From positions 124,001-188,000 of the forward strand of contig JAWKQE010000007.1 in NCBI GenBank assembly GCA_041390305.1: a stretch of 64,000 nt of DNA, in the 5' to 3' direction. Below the pieces are notes generated by a model. It did no database searches. It was not told the DNA's origin and was given only the letters and a program-made list of their open reading frames with translations. Positions 1-8,266 of the stretch are shown here, one piece after another (position 1 is the first letter of the stretch; every line of letters begins with the position of its first letter). This DNA comes from JACKCR01 sp041390305 (GTDB taxonomy: Bacteria; Eisenbacteria; RBG-16-71-46; CAIMUX01). The position numbers were made by a program, and so were the translations under genes.

Positions 1-530
1 ACTATGTGATGTTCGGCGGGACGGTGATCGCGTTCCTCGGCGGGCTCCACCACTGGTGGCCGAAGATGTTCGGGCGGATGTACAATGAAAACCTGGCGAA
101 GATCGCGTGTCTGCTCATCTTCCTCGGGTTCAACTTCACGTTCTTCACCCAGTTCATCCTGGGCACGATGGGAATGCCGCGTCGGTACTACGACTACATC
201 GATACCTTCGCGTCACTCCACCAGTTCTCGACCATGGGCAGCTACATCATGGCGGTCGGCTTCTTCCTGACGGCCGGATACCTCATCCACTCGCTCGTCG
301 CCGGGCCGCGTGCGGTTGAGAATCCGTGGGGCGCCGCGACCCTCGAGTGGAGGACGTCGTCCCCGCCGATCGAGCACAACTTCCATGAGACGCCGGAGTC
401 GAACTACCCGTACGACTTCTCGGTCAACCGGTACAACCCGGAGACCGGGAACTACGACTACGTCGGACCGAGCCGCATCGACGATCACGGCCACGCGGTC
501 GGGTTCCACGGAGCGGAGAGCACGACGTAG
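1..530 (+). CDS. ctaD: Cytochrome c oxidase subunit I, C-terminal end (5' partial)
   Basis: The gene enters from the left edge; its first complete codon is Tyr at 3-5, so the frame opens inside the helix X motif HFHYVMFGG, whose histidines ligate the hemes of heme-copper oxidases. The visible 176 residues contain the conserved GGLHHWWPKMFGR loop, the last two membrane helices (around residues 30-55 and 72-98 of the visible part) and a hydrophilic tail rich in Tyr, Asn and Pro. It is followed by ctaE and ctaF, the usual aa3/caa3 order. Subunit II must lie upstream of the window. Identity is secure; A-type subclass cannot be assigned from this fragment. Confidence 0.95.
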   Translation, partial: YVMFGGTVIAFLGGLHHWWPKMFGRMYNENLAKIACLLIFLGFNFTFFTQFILGTMGMPRRYYDYIDTFASLHQFSTMGSYIMAVGFFLTAGYLIHSLVAGPRAVENPWGAATLEWRTSSPPIEHNFHETPESNYPYDFSVNRYNPETGNYDYVGPSRIDDHGHAVGFHGAESTT

Positions 531-683
531 AGATCGTGAACGGGACGGTGCGCCGAGAACGGTGCCGTCCGACGCACGCCGGCCATGGCTTCGGAATTCG
601 AAGCGTGCGGCGGGCAGCCGAGCAAGATTCGAGACAGGACGAGACGATCAGGATCCGCGTAGACGATCCAGGGAGACGACAAG

Positions 684-1748
684 TTGTCCGATCATAGCGA
701 TCACCCGTCATACCTCGGGCACCACTACGATACGGTCGAGCAGCAGTTCGATTCCGGGAAGCTCGGGATGTGGCTCTTCCTCGCCACGGAGATCCTGCTC
801 TTCGCCGGCCTCTTCTGCGCGTATGCGATCTATCGGAAGAACCATCCCGAGGTGTTCATCTACGCGCACCAGTTCCTCGACAAGCAGCTCGGCGGTATCA
901 ACACCCTGGTCCTCATCACGAGTTCGTTCACGATGGCCATGGCCGTGCGGATGGCGCAGCTCGGGAAGAAGCAGGCAACGGCCGGGCTCCTCGCGCTCAC
1001 CCTCCTCGGTGGCGTCGGATTCCTCGGGATCAAGGCCGTCGAGTACGAGCACAAGTGGAAGCACGGCCTCCTCTGGGGCACGAAATACCGTGACCAGGAC
1101 GCCGAGCACGCGGCTCCCGGCGAGCATGGCGGAGAGCACGGCACCGACGGTGAGGCCGCACCGGGCGAGCACAGCCTGCGGCTCGGTCTCCCGGGCGTCG
1201 AGGTCGCGCACGCGGCCGAGGATGCGGGGCACGGAGCTGCCGGATCCGAAGCTGCGGCCGACGGAGAGGCGGGTGCCGGTGGTGCCGACCACGCCGCCAG
1301 CGGTGATGCCGCGGCGGCCGGAGCGGAAACTCACGCGGCCGATGGCACGATGACGGAGGCCGCCGCCACAGGCGCGGAAGGCATCGGCGATGAGTCGCTG
1401 GAGCCTGCGCCGATCATCGGCGGAGAGGCGATGCCGCGTTCCGGGCTCGCCCACGGCGCGTCACAGCCGCAAGGTATGGCCGCACCGGCCGAGGCCGGGG
1501 AAGGCCACGGCACGGACCACAAGCCCAGCAACGTTCATATCTTCTTCGGGATCTACTTCCTGATGACCGGACTCCACGGGCTCCATGTCATCGCCGGAAT
1601 GGGCGCGATCTCCTGGGTACTCGTACGGACGTTGCGCGGTGATTTCAGCGCCGAGTACTCCACGCCCGTCGACCTCGTCGGCCTCTATTGGCACCTGGTC
1701 GACCTGGTCTGGATCTACCTGTTCCCACTGCTCTACCTGATTCACTAG
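684..1748 (+). CDS. ctaE: Cytochrome c oxidase subunit III with a large Ala/Gly/His-rich insert
   Basis: Membrane subunit III of the heme-copper oxidase, 354 residues against about 200 for short prokaryotic homologues. Helices are visible at about 28-50, 72-93 and 99-118. A hydrophilic insert then runs from about 137 to 281, rich in Ala, Gly, Glu and His (about eleven His), before the conserved last two helices (HIFFGIYFLMTGLHGLHV and GLYWHLVDLVWIYLFPLLYL). The start is TTG at 684, preceded by GGGAGA at 671-676. It lies 153 bp after ctaD and 39 bp before ctaF, so it is probably in the same operon. The family is clear; the role of the insert is unknown. It could be a flexible linker or a metal-binding loop. 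Confidence 0.93.
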   Translation: MSDHSDHPSYLGHHYDTVEQQFDSGKLGMWLFLATEILLFAGLFCAYAIYRKNHPEVFIYAHQFLDKQLGGINTLVLITSSFTMAMAVRMAQLGKKQATAGLLALTLLGGVGFLGIKAVEYEHKWKHGLLWGTKYRDQDAEHAAPGEHGGEHGTDGEAAPGEHSLRLGLPGVEVAHAAEDAGHGAAGSEAAADGEAGAGGADHAASGDAAAAGAETHAADGTMTEAAATGAEGIGDESLEPAPIIGGEAMPRSGLAHGASQPQGMAAPAEAGEGHGTDHKPSNVHIFFGIYFLMTGLHGLHVIAGMGAISWVLVRTLRGDFSAEYSTPVDLVGLYWHLVDLVWIYLFPLLYLIH

Positions 1749-1787
1749 TCGAAGCACGAACCCGATCCGAGAGGACGAAAAGCCGAG

Positions 1788-2141
1788 ATGTCAGATCACG
1801 CCGAACACAGCGGACCCGGACACATCGTCAGCCCGATGATCCTGGTCGGTACCCTCGTCGCGCTGCTCGTGCTGACGTTCATTACCGTCGCCGTCACCTG
1901 GGTGAATCTCGGCGAGTTCAACCTCTGGATCGCCATGATCATCGCGACGATCAAGGCCGCTCTCGTGGTCCTCTTCTTCATGCATCTCTATTGGGACAAG
2001 CCGATCATCGGGATCGTGTTCGTCACCTCGCTCCTCCTGGTGGCGCTCTTCATCGGCCTGTCGATGACCGACGTCGATCAGGTCGCGCCGCAGCGGATCC
2101 CGGACTACGCTCCCGCGGTGCAGCAGACGACGGGGTCGTGA
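1788..2141 (+). CDS. ctaF: Cytochrome c oxidase subunit IV, prokaryotic type
   Basis: A 117-residue membrane protein with three predicted helices (about 15-40, 46-68 and 75-95) and the family pattern of a His-containing N-terminus, FNLWIAMIIATIKAALV and FFMHLYWDKP. Prokaryotic subunit IV is a small accessory subunit of caa3-type oxidases. It follows ctaE closely and is followed by a hairpin with a T run, so it probably ends the first oxidase transcript. ATG start with GAGAGGACG upstream. Confidence 0.88.
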   Translation: MSDHAEHSGPGHIVSPMILVGTLVALLVLTFITVAVTWVNLGEFNLWIAMIIATIKAALVVLFFMHLYWDKPIIGIVFVTSLLLVALFIGLSMTDVDQVAPQRIPDYAPAVQQTTGS

Positions 2142-2232
2142 TCCCGGCGGACGAGCGGATACCCATTGGGAACACGCGCTTCCGCCAACTCGCGATCCCG
2201 CGGTGAGAATCGGACCTCGTGGCCTCAGTCGT

Positions 2233-2263
2233 GCGAAGCCCTGGCAACGGGGCTTTCGCTTTT
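2233..2263 (+). terminator. Intrinsic terminator after ctaF
   Basis: Stem GCGAAGCCC (2233-2241) pairs with GGGCTTTCGC (2250-2259) with one bulged base, followed by a short T run (2260-2263). It separates ctaF from the second subunit III gene. Confidence 0.6.
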
Positions 2264-2305
2264 CTCCGGAGCCTCGAGCAACGGTCCCAGGTGTAGACTG
2301 AAACG

Positions 2306-2926
2306 ATGAACCAGACACCGCCCGACACTCTCACCGTGATCGACGCCGGAGGCGGCCCCGACCGCGGTCAGATCAATCCGCCCGGAACGGGAACGTTCGG
2401 CTTCGTCCTCCTGCTCATTTCCCTGGCGGTGCTCTTCTTCTCGACGATGCTCGGCTACGCTTACGTCCGTTGGAACGCGCCGGAGTGGCCGCCCCCGGGC
2501 ATGCCGCCGCTGCCGCGGACTCTCTGGCTCTCGACGCTCCTCATCATCGTGTGTTCGGTGACGGTGCAGCACGCGGTGCGGGCCGTACGGCGGGACGATA
2601 GCGGAGGGCTCCGCGCCTCCCTCGTTGCGACCTGGATCCTGGGCGCGTTCTTCCTCGTCCTCCAGACGATGAACTACATGAGCCTCGCTTCCGCCAATCT
2701 CACCGCGAAGACGAACCTCTACGGGTTCACCTTCTACATGCTGACCTTCCTCCACGCCGTCCACGTGATCGGCGGCCTCATCCCCCTCGCCATCGTGACA
2801 CGCCGGGCCTTCGAGGGCCGCTACTCGTCCTTCTACCACCCCGGTGTCCGCTACCAGGCGATGTACTGGCACTTCCTCGACCTCATCTGGATCTTCATCT
2901 TCGTCGTCCTGATGCTGGGAAGCTGA
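2306..2926 (+). CDS. Second cytochrome c oxidase subunit III family protein
   Basis: A 206-residue heme-copper oxidase subunit III homologue of normal length with five predicted helices. It has the motifs FLHAVHVIGGLIPL and YWHFLDLIWIFIFVVL, as in ctaE upstream, but no insert. The N-terminal 25 residues are hydrophilic. A terminator-like hairpin lies just before it, so it may be transcribed separately. Such a paralogue could be an alternative subunit III for the same subunit I, or an assembly or NorE-like protein; the sequence does not decide. ATG start at 2306. Confidence 0.85.
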   Translation: MNQTPPDTLTVIDAGGGPDRGQINPPGTGTFGFVLLLISLAVLFFSTMLGYAYVRWNAPEWPPPGMPPLPRTLWLSTLLIIVCSVTVQHAVRAVRRDDSGGLRASLVATWILGAFFLVLQTMNYMSLASANLTAKTNLYGFTFYMLTFLHAVHVIGGLIPLAIVTRRAFEGRYSSFYHPGVRYQAMYWHFLDLIWIFIFVVLMLGS

Positions 2927-2991
2927 AGGGCTCCCGGTTCGCGTACTCCGCGCAACGCACGAGCCAAACGGGAGTGCTCGATCCGCGGGCT

Positions 2992-4005
2992 CTAGTGAAC
3001 CGCGTACCAGGCGAACCACATCGTCGGGCGAAAATCGAACGAGTCCGAGGGATCGACGGCTTCGACGTAGGCCGTGATCGGATCGCCGGGGAAGAGGGTG
3101 AAGCGGATGTCGACGCCATCCAGCCGGGTCTCGTAGATCCCGCGAGGATCGGCGCGGCGGACGAGGTCTGCGAGGTCGTAGACGGTCCAGTCCCCCGTGG
3201 TCCGGGCTGCGATCACGCGGCTCTTGTAGGGGCGAGACTCGCGATCCGGTGGGAGCTTCGAAACGGGGAAGCGGAGGATGTCGTTTCCGTAGTACTCGCC
3301 GTAGGGCGCACGGCGGTAGGCCATGATCTTGGCTTCGTCCCGGGTGAGGACTTCTGCTTCGGGATGGCGTTTGCTCCAGACGCTCCAGGGCACGAACTGT
3401 GCATGGATCGGACGGAGCGTGTCCCCGCGCGCGGCGGCGGGCCCGCTGATGGCGCGACCGAGAAGTGGACTCCAGAGGGACGGCTCGTCGGACCGATCGA
3501 AGAGTAGGGAGTGCGTTTCGAGGAGGAGGCCACTGAAGCCGAACTCGAGTGTCTCGTTTCCGACGCGACGGTCGAACGCGGCGATGGTGCCGGTGAGGGG
3601 CGAGAAGGAGACGACGATCGGGACTCCGGCGAGCGTGTCATTGACGACCTCGTGCCAGTTGAGGATCTGGATCGGATAGGCGAGCGCCTCGTCTTCCAAC
3701 TCGACCCCGAGGATGAGATCGGTCGCGACCACGTACTTGTCCCGTCCGCGGAAGTGCGTCGCTTCCTCCGCCGAGTAGCGAGGCGGAAGGTCCAGCACGT
3801 CGAGCGAGTTCCTGGGCAGGCCCGAAGCCTGGACCTCACTCATCGGAACGGTCAGGTGCTCGAACGAGAATCCGTACGTGTCCGGGTTCGAGCCGTCTCC
3901 GATCCTCGGCTTCTGCTTCGCCTCGAGGACGAGATGCACCATGTACGTTCCCGCGCCCCCGGTGACGAGGATCGCGAGTGCCAGGAGCCACCAGAGCCCG
4001 CGCAT
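2992..4005 (-). CDS. DUF3179 domain-containing protein
   Basis: A 337-residue protein with an N-terminal membrane anchor or signal (residues 2-28) and the DUF3179 signature through most of its length: PIQILNWHEVVNDTLAG, SFSPLTGT, FGFSGLLLETHSLLFDR and SLWSPLLGRAISGPAA. No function is established for the family; members are extracytoplasmic. Its start lies 6 bp after the ctaB stop on the same strand, so the two are probably cotranscribed. That makes a link to oxidase biogenesis possible but unproven. Confidence 0.85.
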   Translation of the reverse strand: MRGLWWLLALAILVTGGAGTYMVHLVLEAKQKPRIGDGSNPDTYGFSFEHLTVPMSEVQASGLPRNSLDVLDLPPRYSAEEATHFRGRDKYVVATDLILGVELEDEALAYPIQILNWHEVVNDTLAGVPIVVSFSPLTGTIAAFDRRVGNETLEFGFSGLLLETHSLLFDRSDEPSLWSPLLGRAISGPAAARGDTLRPIHAQFVPWSVWSKRHPEAEVLTRDEAKIMAYRRAPYGEYYGNDILRFPVSKLPPDRESRPYKSRVIAARTTGDWTVYDLADLVRRADPRGIYETRLDGVDIRFTLFPGDPITAYVEAVDPSDSFDFRPTMWFAWYAVH

Positions 4006-4011
4006 GATCGG

Positions 4012-5052
4012 TCAGTTTCCGGAAGGCGGGCGCCGGGTGTCGCTCGTCCCGGAAGTGTCGCTGACGGCTCCGAAGCGGCCTGCGTCCATCCCGCGGCTCA
4101 CGTCGAGCGTCATTTCGAGCGACGCGGACTGCGGGATCTTGACGTTCTCGCCGAGCCGGAAGGACGGCCCCGGGCTCACGGCGGGGCCGCGGTCGAGGAC
4201 GAGGAGGGCGAGGAAGAGCGGGAGGTAGATGAGCGACGCGAAGAAGACGCGCCGGGCGTGACGGGTCTCGCGGCTCGTGCGGAGCTGGACGGCGAAGACG
4301 ATCCAGAAGATGCCGAGGACGAGCGCGCCCGTGAAGAACTTCCAGCCGGCGATGCCGGCGATGGTCGTGGCGAACGCGAGCGGAAGGAGCGCCGCGGTGT
4401 AGAGCACGACGAGGTTACAGGTCAGCATCCCGGTCGGGTCGAGCGACGGGAGCATCCGGAATCCGCCCCGCTCGTAGTCTTCCCGGTAGAGCCAGGCGAG
4501 CGAGAGGAAGTGCGGCATCTGCCAGACGAAGAGGATGAGGAAGAGGATCCACGCGCCGGGGTCGATCTGCCCACGCACCGCGGTCCATCCCATCATCGGA
4601 GGAATCGCTCCACAGACCGCACCGACCAGTGTGTTCGCCGGAGTCCGCGGCTTGAGTGGCGTGTAGACGAAGAGGTAGAGCACCTGAATGAGGAGCGCGA
4701 GCCCGGCCGTGAGCGGGTTCACGAAGACGGCGAGGACGACGTCTCCCGTAACCGCGAGGAATCCGGAGACCGCGACGGCCTGGCCGAGCGAGAGCGTTCC
4801 GGCGGGAAGGGGCCGGCCCTTCGTCCGCTCCATGCGGGCGTCGCGGGACCGCTCGATGCACTGGTTGAACGCGTTCGCACCGAACGCCGCCATCGTCGTT
4901 CCGATCGCCGTGACGAGGAGGCGGGTCCAGTGGATGTCGCCGACCGAGGCCACGATGAACCCCACCACCGTGGTGAGGGTGACGAGGAGGCCGAGTCGGG
5001 CTTTCGTGAGCAGAGCGATGGTGTGGACTGGAGAGTGGGCCGAACGGGCCAT
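4012..5052 (-). CDS. ctaB: Protoheme IX farnesyltransferase (heme O synthase)
   Basis: UbiA-family prenyltransferase converting protoheme IX and farnesyl diphosphate to heme O, the precursor of heme A. The first Asp-rich region is seen as NQCIERSRDARMERT followed by KGRPLPAG. The second conserved block is YTPLKPRTPANTLVGAVCGA then IPPMMGW, with about nine membrane helices. The start at 5052 (MARSAHSP) is chosen because GGAGG precedes it and the longer frame would run into the divergent ctaA. The C-terminal 60 residues are a polar Ser/Arg-rich tail not typical of the family. Divergent from ctaA, with which it acts in sequence. Confidence 0.95.
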   Translation of the reverse strand: MARSAHSPVHTIALLTKARLGLLVTLTTVVGFIVASVGDIHWTRLLVTAIGTTMAAFGANAFNQCIERSRDARMERTKGRPLPAGTLSLGQAVAVSGFLAVTGDVVLAVFVNPLTAGLALLIQVLYLFVYTPLKPRTPANTLVGAVCGAIPPMMGWTAVRGQIDPGAWILFLILFVWQMPHFLSLAWLYREDYERGGFRMLPSLDPTGMLTCNLVVLYTAALLPLAFATTIAGIAGWKFFTGALVLGIFWIVFAVQLRTSRETRHARRVFFASLIYLPLFLALLVLDRGPAVSPGPSFRLGENVKIPQSASLEMTLDVSRGMDAGRFGAVSDTSGTSDTRRPPSGN

Positions 5053-5245
5053 GCTTGGGCGATTCCTCCGCGGATCGGTCGGTCCCGCCGGGGGACCACG
5101 ATTCCGGGTCGATTGACAGCGCCTGCCCAACGTCCTTGGGACAGGGCGGATTCTGCTCCGAGCGAGGAAAGTCTCTGGCGGAGCAACCGAGGAACGGTAC
5201 CATCGACGGGTTGAATCGAGAACCGCTATTCGCCCACTCCGGCGC

Positions 5246-6718
5246 ATGACGCACCGGAGCGACGGAGGGAGACCCGTGCCCCCATCTTCCACGAACCGTC
5301 CTCACGACGTCCGCCCGTCCGGCGCCGCGGCCATGGCCGATTCCACGTTCTCCGGCGCCCGCGCGCTCGCGGAGAGCGGGCTCCTCCGCCTGGCCGCCGC
5401 GACGGGGACCCGCGAGGCGAGACGCCATCCGAGCTATCTCCTCGCCTTCGGATTCGGGACTTCCGTCGTCATGTGGGGGATCGGGTTTGCCTGCCGGCTG
5501 CCTCCGGTGTGGGTCCCGTCCGCGATCCTTCTCTTCCTTCTCCTCGGTTGCCAGCTCGTCGGCGGGTTCCTCGCGTCCCGCTCCACCGGCGTCGGCGTCC
5601 GGGCCGGGGTCGGAGTGGGTGTGATGAGCGCGTTCATCAACCTCCTCGTACTCGGCAGCCTCCTCGGCGACCAGAGCGCGCTCGTGCCCACCGCGTCCAT
5701 CTGGGTGCCGGGATCCCTCGTGGCGGGTGCGCTCCTCGGCGGAATCGGCGGGGTGCTCGGAAGGCCTCGCCGTTTCGGCACGGCGGCGCCGGACATTCCC
5801 GCGCTCCACCCGCCGCTCTGGACGGGGAGATTCGCGCAGGTCGCCGCCCTTGCCACGCTGCTCCTCCTCGTCGTCGGCGGGATGGTGACGAGCAAGCAGG
5901 CCGGTCTCGCGGTCGTCGATTGGCCGAACAGTTTCGGCTACAACATGTTTCTCTTCCCGCTCAGCAAGATGACCGGCGGAGTCTACTTCGAGCACTCGCA
6001 CCGGCTCTTCGGCGCGCTCGTGGGACTCACGACGCTCGTCCTCGCGATCCATCTCCAGTTCGCGGACCCACGTCGTTGGGTCCGGACGCTTGCGATCGTC
6101 GCGCTCGTCATGGTCATCGGTCAGGGGATCCTGGGCGGACTTCGGGTGACCGGCTACTTCACCACCTCGACCGATCCGAACATGACCGCGCCGAGCCTCC
6201 TCCTCGCCCTCGTCCACGGCGTCTTCGGGCAGGTCTTCTTCGCGACGCTGGTGGCGCTCGCCGCGGTGACGTCGCCGAGCTGGCAGATCCTTCCCGCCGC
6301 GGAGCTCCGCGCGGATGCAGGGAAGGACCATGTCTGGACGGCATGGGCGGTCGGGCTCGTCGTACCGCAGCTCGTCGTGGGTGCGCTCTACCGCCACTTC
6401 GAGGGCGGCCTCGCCATCCACCTCTCGCTCGCCGTCTTCGTCGCGATGACCGTGTTCGTGGCCGGCATCCGCGGGTTCGGACTCCACCCCGAGTCCCCCC
6501 TCTACACGAAGCTGGGGAAGATCCTCGTCGCGCTGATCTCGCTCCAGATCCTGCTCGGGTTCGGCGCGCTGACCGTCGTGACCCTTTCCCGCAACGCGCC
6601 CGAGCCGCCGATCTACGACGTGATCGTCGCCACCGCCCACCAGGCGACCGGCGCCACCGTCCTCGCCGTGTCGACGCTGATGTTCGTCTGGAGCCGCCGG
6701 CTCTTCCGTCGCGCCTAG
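5246..6718 (+). CDS. ctaA: Heme A synthase (CtaA/COX15) with an extra N-terminal membrane domain
   Basis: Oxidises the heme O methyl group to the formyl group of heme A. The COX15 core occupies about residues 190-490 with the expected four histidine regions: FEHSHRLFGALVG, ALVHGVFGQ, AIHLSLAVF and TAHQATGA, plus VVDWPNSFGYN after helix 1. The first 170 residues add a hydrophilic leader and about four helices (roughly 62-84, 88-106, 113-135 and 144-165) that the family does not need. The start is ATG at 5246; ATG at 5333 (MADST) is an alternative. Divergent from ctaB. Confidence 0.92.
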   Translation: MTHRSDGGRPVPPSSTNRPHDVRPSGAAAMADSTFSGARALAESGLLRLAAATGTREARRHPSYLLAFGFGTSVVMWGIGFACRLPPVWVPSAILLFLLLGCQLVGGFLASRSTGVGVRAGVGVGVMSAFINLLVLGSLLGDQSALVPTASIWVPGSLVAGALLGGIGGVLGRPRRFGTAAPDIPALHPPLWTGRFAQVAALATLLLLVVGGMVTSKQAGLAVVDWPNSFGYNMFLFPLSKMTGGVYFEHSHRLFGALVGLTTLVLAIHLQFADPRRWVRTLAIVALVMVIGQGILGGLRVTGYFTTSTDPNMTAPSLLLALVHGVFGQVFFATLVALAAVTSPSWQILPAAELRADAGKDHVWTAWAVGLVVPQLVVGALYRHFEGGLAIHLSLAVFVAMTVFVAGIRGFGLHPESPLYTKLGKILVALISLQILLGFGALTVVTLSRNAPEPPIYDVIVATAHQATGATVLAVSTLMFVWSRRLFRRA

Positions 6719-6726
6719 CGACCTCG

Positions 6727-6813
6727 GGGCGGGACGACGGCCGGGCCCCGTCCCGCCCGGTGGCCAGCGGGCCGTGCCATCAGGGCCCTGTCCGGCGGGT
6801 CGGGCCCCGCCGG
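6727..6813 (+). terminator. GC-rich hairpins downstream of ctaA
   Basis: Two stems follow the ctaA stop: GGGCGGGAC (6727-6735) with GTCCCGCCC (6750-6758), and CCGGCGGG (6792-6799) with CCCGCCGG (6806-6813). There is no clear T tract, so termination strength is uncertain. They separate ctaA from the surface-protein cluster. Confidence 0.4.
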
Positions 6814-6915
6814 GTCGCCGTCCGGCGTAGTCCCAGGCCCCGGACGCCCTCCCCTTTTCCCATCGAGACCGCGATCCGCGGCACGAGGATTACCCTGCGG
6901 TTTTCCCGCCCCCGG

Positions 6916-6944
6916 CTAAAGGCCTGCCCTGGCCGTGCCGATAT
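6916..6944 (+). promoter_or_regulatory. Candidate sigma-28 (FliA/SigD) promoter
   Basis: CTAAAG at 6916-6921 (TAAA 6917-6920) and GCCGATAT at 6937-6944 are separated by 16 bp. The sigma-28 consensus is TAAA, 14-16 bp, then GCCGATAA/T, so the -10 element is a full match. Expected start of transcription is near 6951, some 60 bp before the first surface-protein gene at 7012. Found by eye; no motility gene is in the window to support it. Confidence 0.5.
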
Positions 6945-7011
6945 CTTACCGAGCCAAAAGAAGGCGCCCCGGCGCAGCTGCAGAGGACGGGGAACGTCCA
7001 GGGAGCAGTTC

Positions 7012-7554
7012 ATGCGATACGTAGCAATTGCCATGGGGTTCGTGGGTCTCGCCGCCGGGATGGCGTTTGGGGCCGACGATGTAGACACACAGAACTCGAC
7101 CGTCGGGGGAACGATTCCGGAACTCTGCCAGATCGGAATCGCCGGAGACCTCTCCGCCCTCCTAACGCTCGCCCAGGATGGGGCGGGTGAGACGGCCTAC
7201 GACGCTGGGTACGTGGAGTCCGCCGCCGCGGCCACCACGCTCACGCTCGACGCCAACAAGCAGTGGTCTCTGGGAGTGAACTACTCCGGAGCCGGCTGGA
7301 CGGCGCCGGGGACCTACGACAAGGCGGAGAGCGATCTGCTCATCCAGATCACGAACACGCCGACCGGAACGGTCCAGAACAGCTACGACTCGTACCAGAC
7401 GACGAGCAACAGCAAGACGGCCATGTTGAGCCACACGTCCGGAGTCTCCAACAACAGCGTGGAGATCCAGACGCGGGTGCTGCTCGACTGGACGCAGGAC
7501 ATTCCGGGCGCCTATTCGATCACGCTGGTCTACACGATGGAGACGACACCGTAA
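7012..7554 (+). CDS. Secreted subunit-like protein, chaperone-usher-like cluster (paralogue 1)
   Basis: A 180-residue protein with a clear signal peptide (MRYVAIAMGFVGLAAGMAFG, cut near 20) and a mature part rich in Thr, Ser, Ala and short beta-prone stretches. It aligns along its length with the next protein: IAGDLSALLTLAQDGAGE, PGTYDKAESDLLIQIT and the C-terminal VQ/IQTRVLLDW...PGAYSI..VYT. A closing PGAY/PGTY strand of this type resembles the last strand of archaic chaperone-usher (spore coat U-like) subunits. ATG at 7012 has GGGAG upstream. It is first in the cluster and follows the sigma-28-like promoter. Surface subunit is inferred, not shown. Confidence 0.6.
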   Translation: MRYVAIAMGFVGLAAGMAFGADDVDTQNSTVGGTIPELCQIGIAGDLSALLTLAQDGAGETAYDAGYVESAAAATTLTLDANKQWSLGVNYSGAGWTAPGTYDKAESDLLIQITNTPTGTVQNSYDSYQTTSNSKTAMLSHTSGVSNNSVEIQTRVLLDWTQDIPGAYSITLVYTMETTP

Positions 7555-7618
7555 GGGCGTAAAGACCAGCTCGGTTCCATCGGTTCACAGGAAGTGAACC
7601 GTAAGAAAGGTCGTCAGG

Positions 7619-8266
7619 ATGACGACGCCGAGCGCTACCGAAGACACGAGGCCGTGTCGGGGGGGCCGGAGGGCCTTCGCGAACGTCTCGTTCTGCCGAC
7701 CGGCCGTGGCCTGGACGCGTTGCGTCCGGGCGTGCGCGGCCGTTTTCTTCGTTGTCGGCTGCTTCGGTGTAGCGGTTCAGAGCGCGGACGGCGAGTCGGT
7801 GCAGCGCGGCACCGTCGTCTTCGAACTCCCTCGTCTCGCCCAACTCCAGATCTCCGGCGACCTCTCCGGCCTCCTCGCGCTCGACGCGGACGGCACCGGT
7901 GAGTCTTCCTACGACGTCGGAAGCGTCACGTCCGCGGTGGACGCGAACACTCTCACCGTCACGGCCACCGACGCCTGGGACCTCTCGGCGCGCCTGACCG
8001 GCGACTGGACCTGTCCCGGCACCTACGACAAGCCCGAGACGGATCTCCTCATCCGGATCACGAGCGCCGGTGCCGGCACGATCGAGAACGGCGCAGGAAG
8101 CTTCATCTCCCTCGCTCCGACCGACACGATGATCCTCTCCGACGGGAGCGCCGTGTCCGGGAACGAGGTCGATGTCCAGACTCGCGTACTCCTGGACTGG
8201 GAGTCCGACGTTCCAGGCGCCTACGCCATCTCCGTTACCTACACCTTGGTTGGGCACGTTCCATGA
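7619..8266 (+). CDS. Secreted subunit-like protein, chaperone-usher-like cluster (paralogue 2)
   Basis: A 215-residue paralogue of the protein before it. A basic leader and hydrophobic segment (about residues 38-55, AAVFFVVGCFGVAVQ) form a late signal peptide. The mature part repeats ISGDLSGLLALDADGTGE, PGTYDKPETDLLIRIT and VQTRVLLDWESDVPGAYAI near the C-terminus. The start at 7619 gives a long n-region; GTG at 7654 or 7690 would place the signal closer to the N-terminus. Its stop overlaps the start of the chaperone-like gene (ATGA), implying translational coupling. Confidence 0.6.
   Translation: MTTPSATEDTRPCRGGRRAFANVSFCRPAVAWTRCVRACAAVFFVVGCFGVAVQSADGESVQRGTVVFELPRLAQLQISGDLSGLLALDADGTGESSYDVGSVTSAVDANTLTVTATDAWDLSARLTGDWTCPGTYDKPETDLLIRITSAGAGTIENGAGSFISLAPTDTMILSDGSAVSGNEVDVQTRVLLDWESDVPGAYAISVTYTLVGHVP

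Noticed and set aside
3511..6640. Long open frames opposite ctaB and ctaA
   Set aside because: Arg/Glu/Asp-rich shadow translations of conserved membrane genes.
6870..6960. Possible c-di-GMP-I riboswitch upstream of the surface cluster
   Set aside because: Only CTAAAGGCC and TTACCGA fragments; the conserved GACGCAAAGC core is absent. The same bases fit a sigma-28 promoter better.
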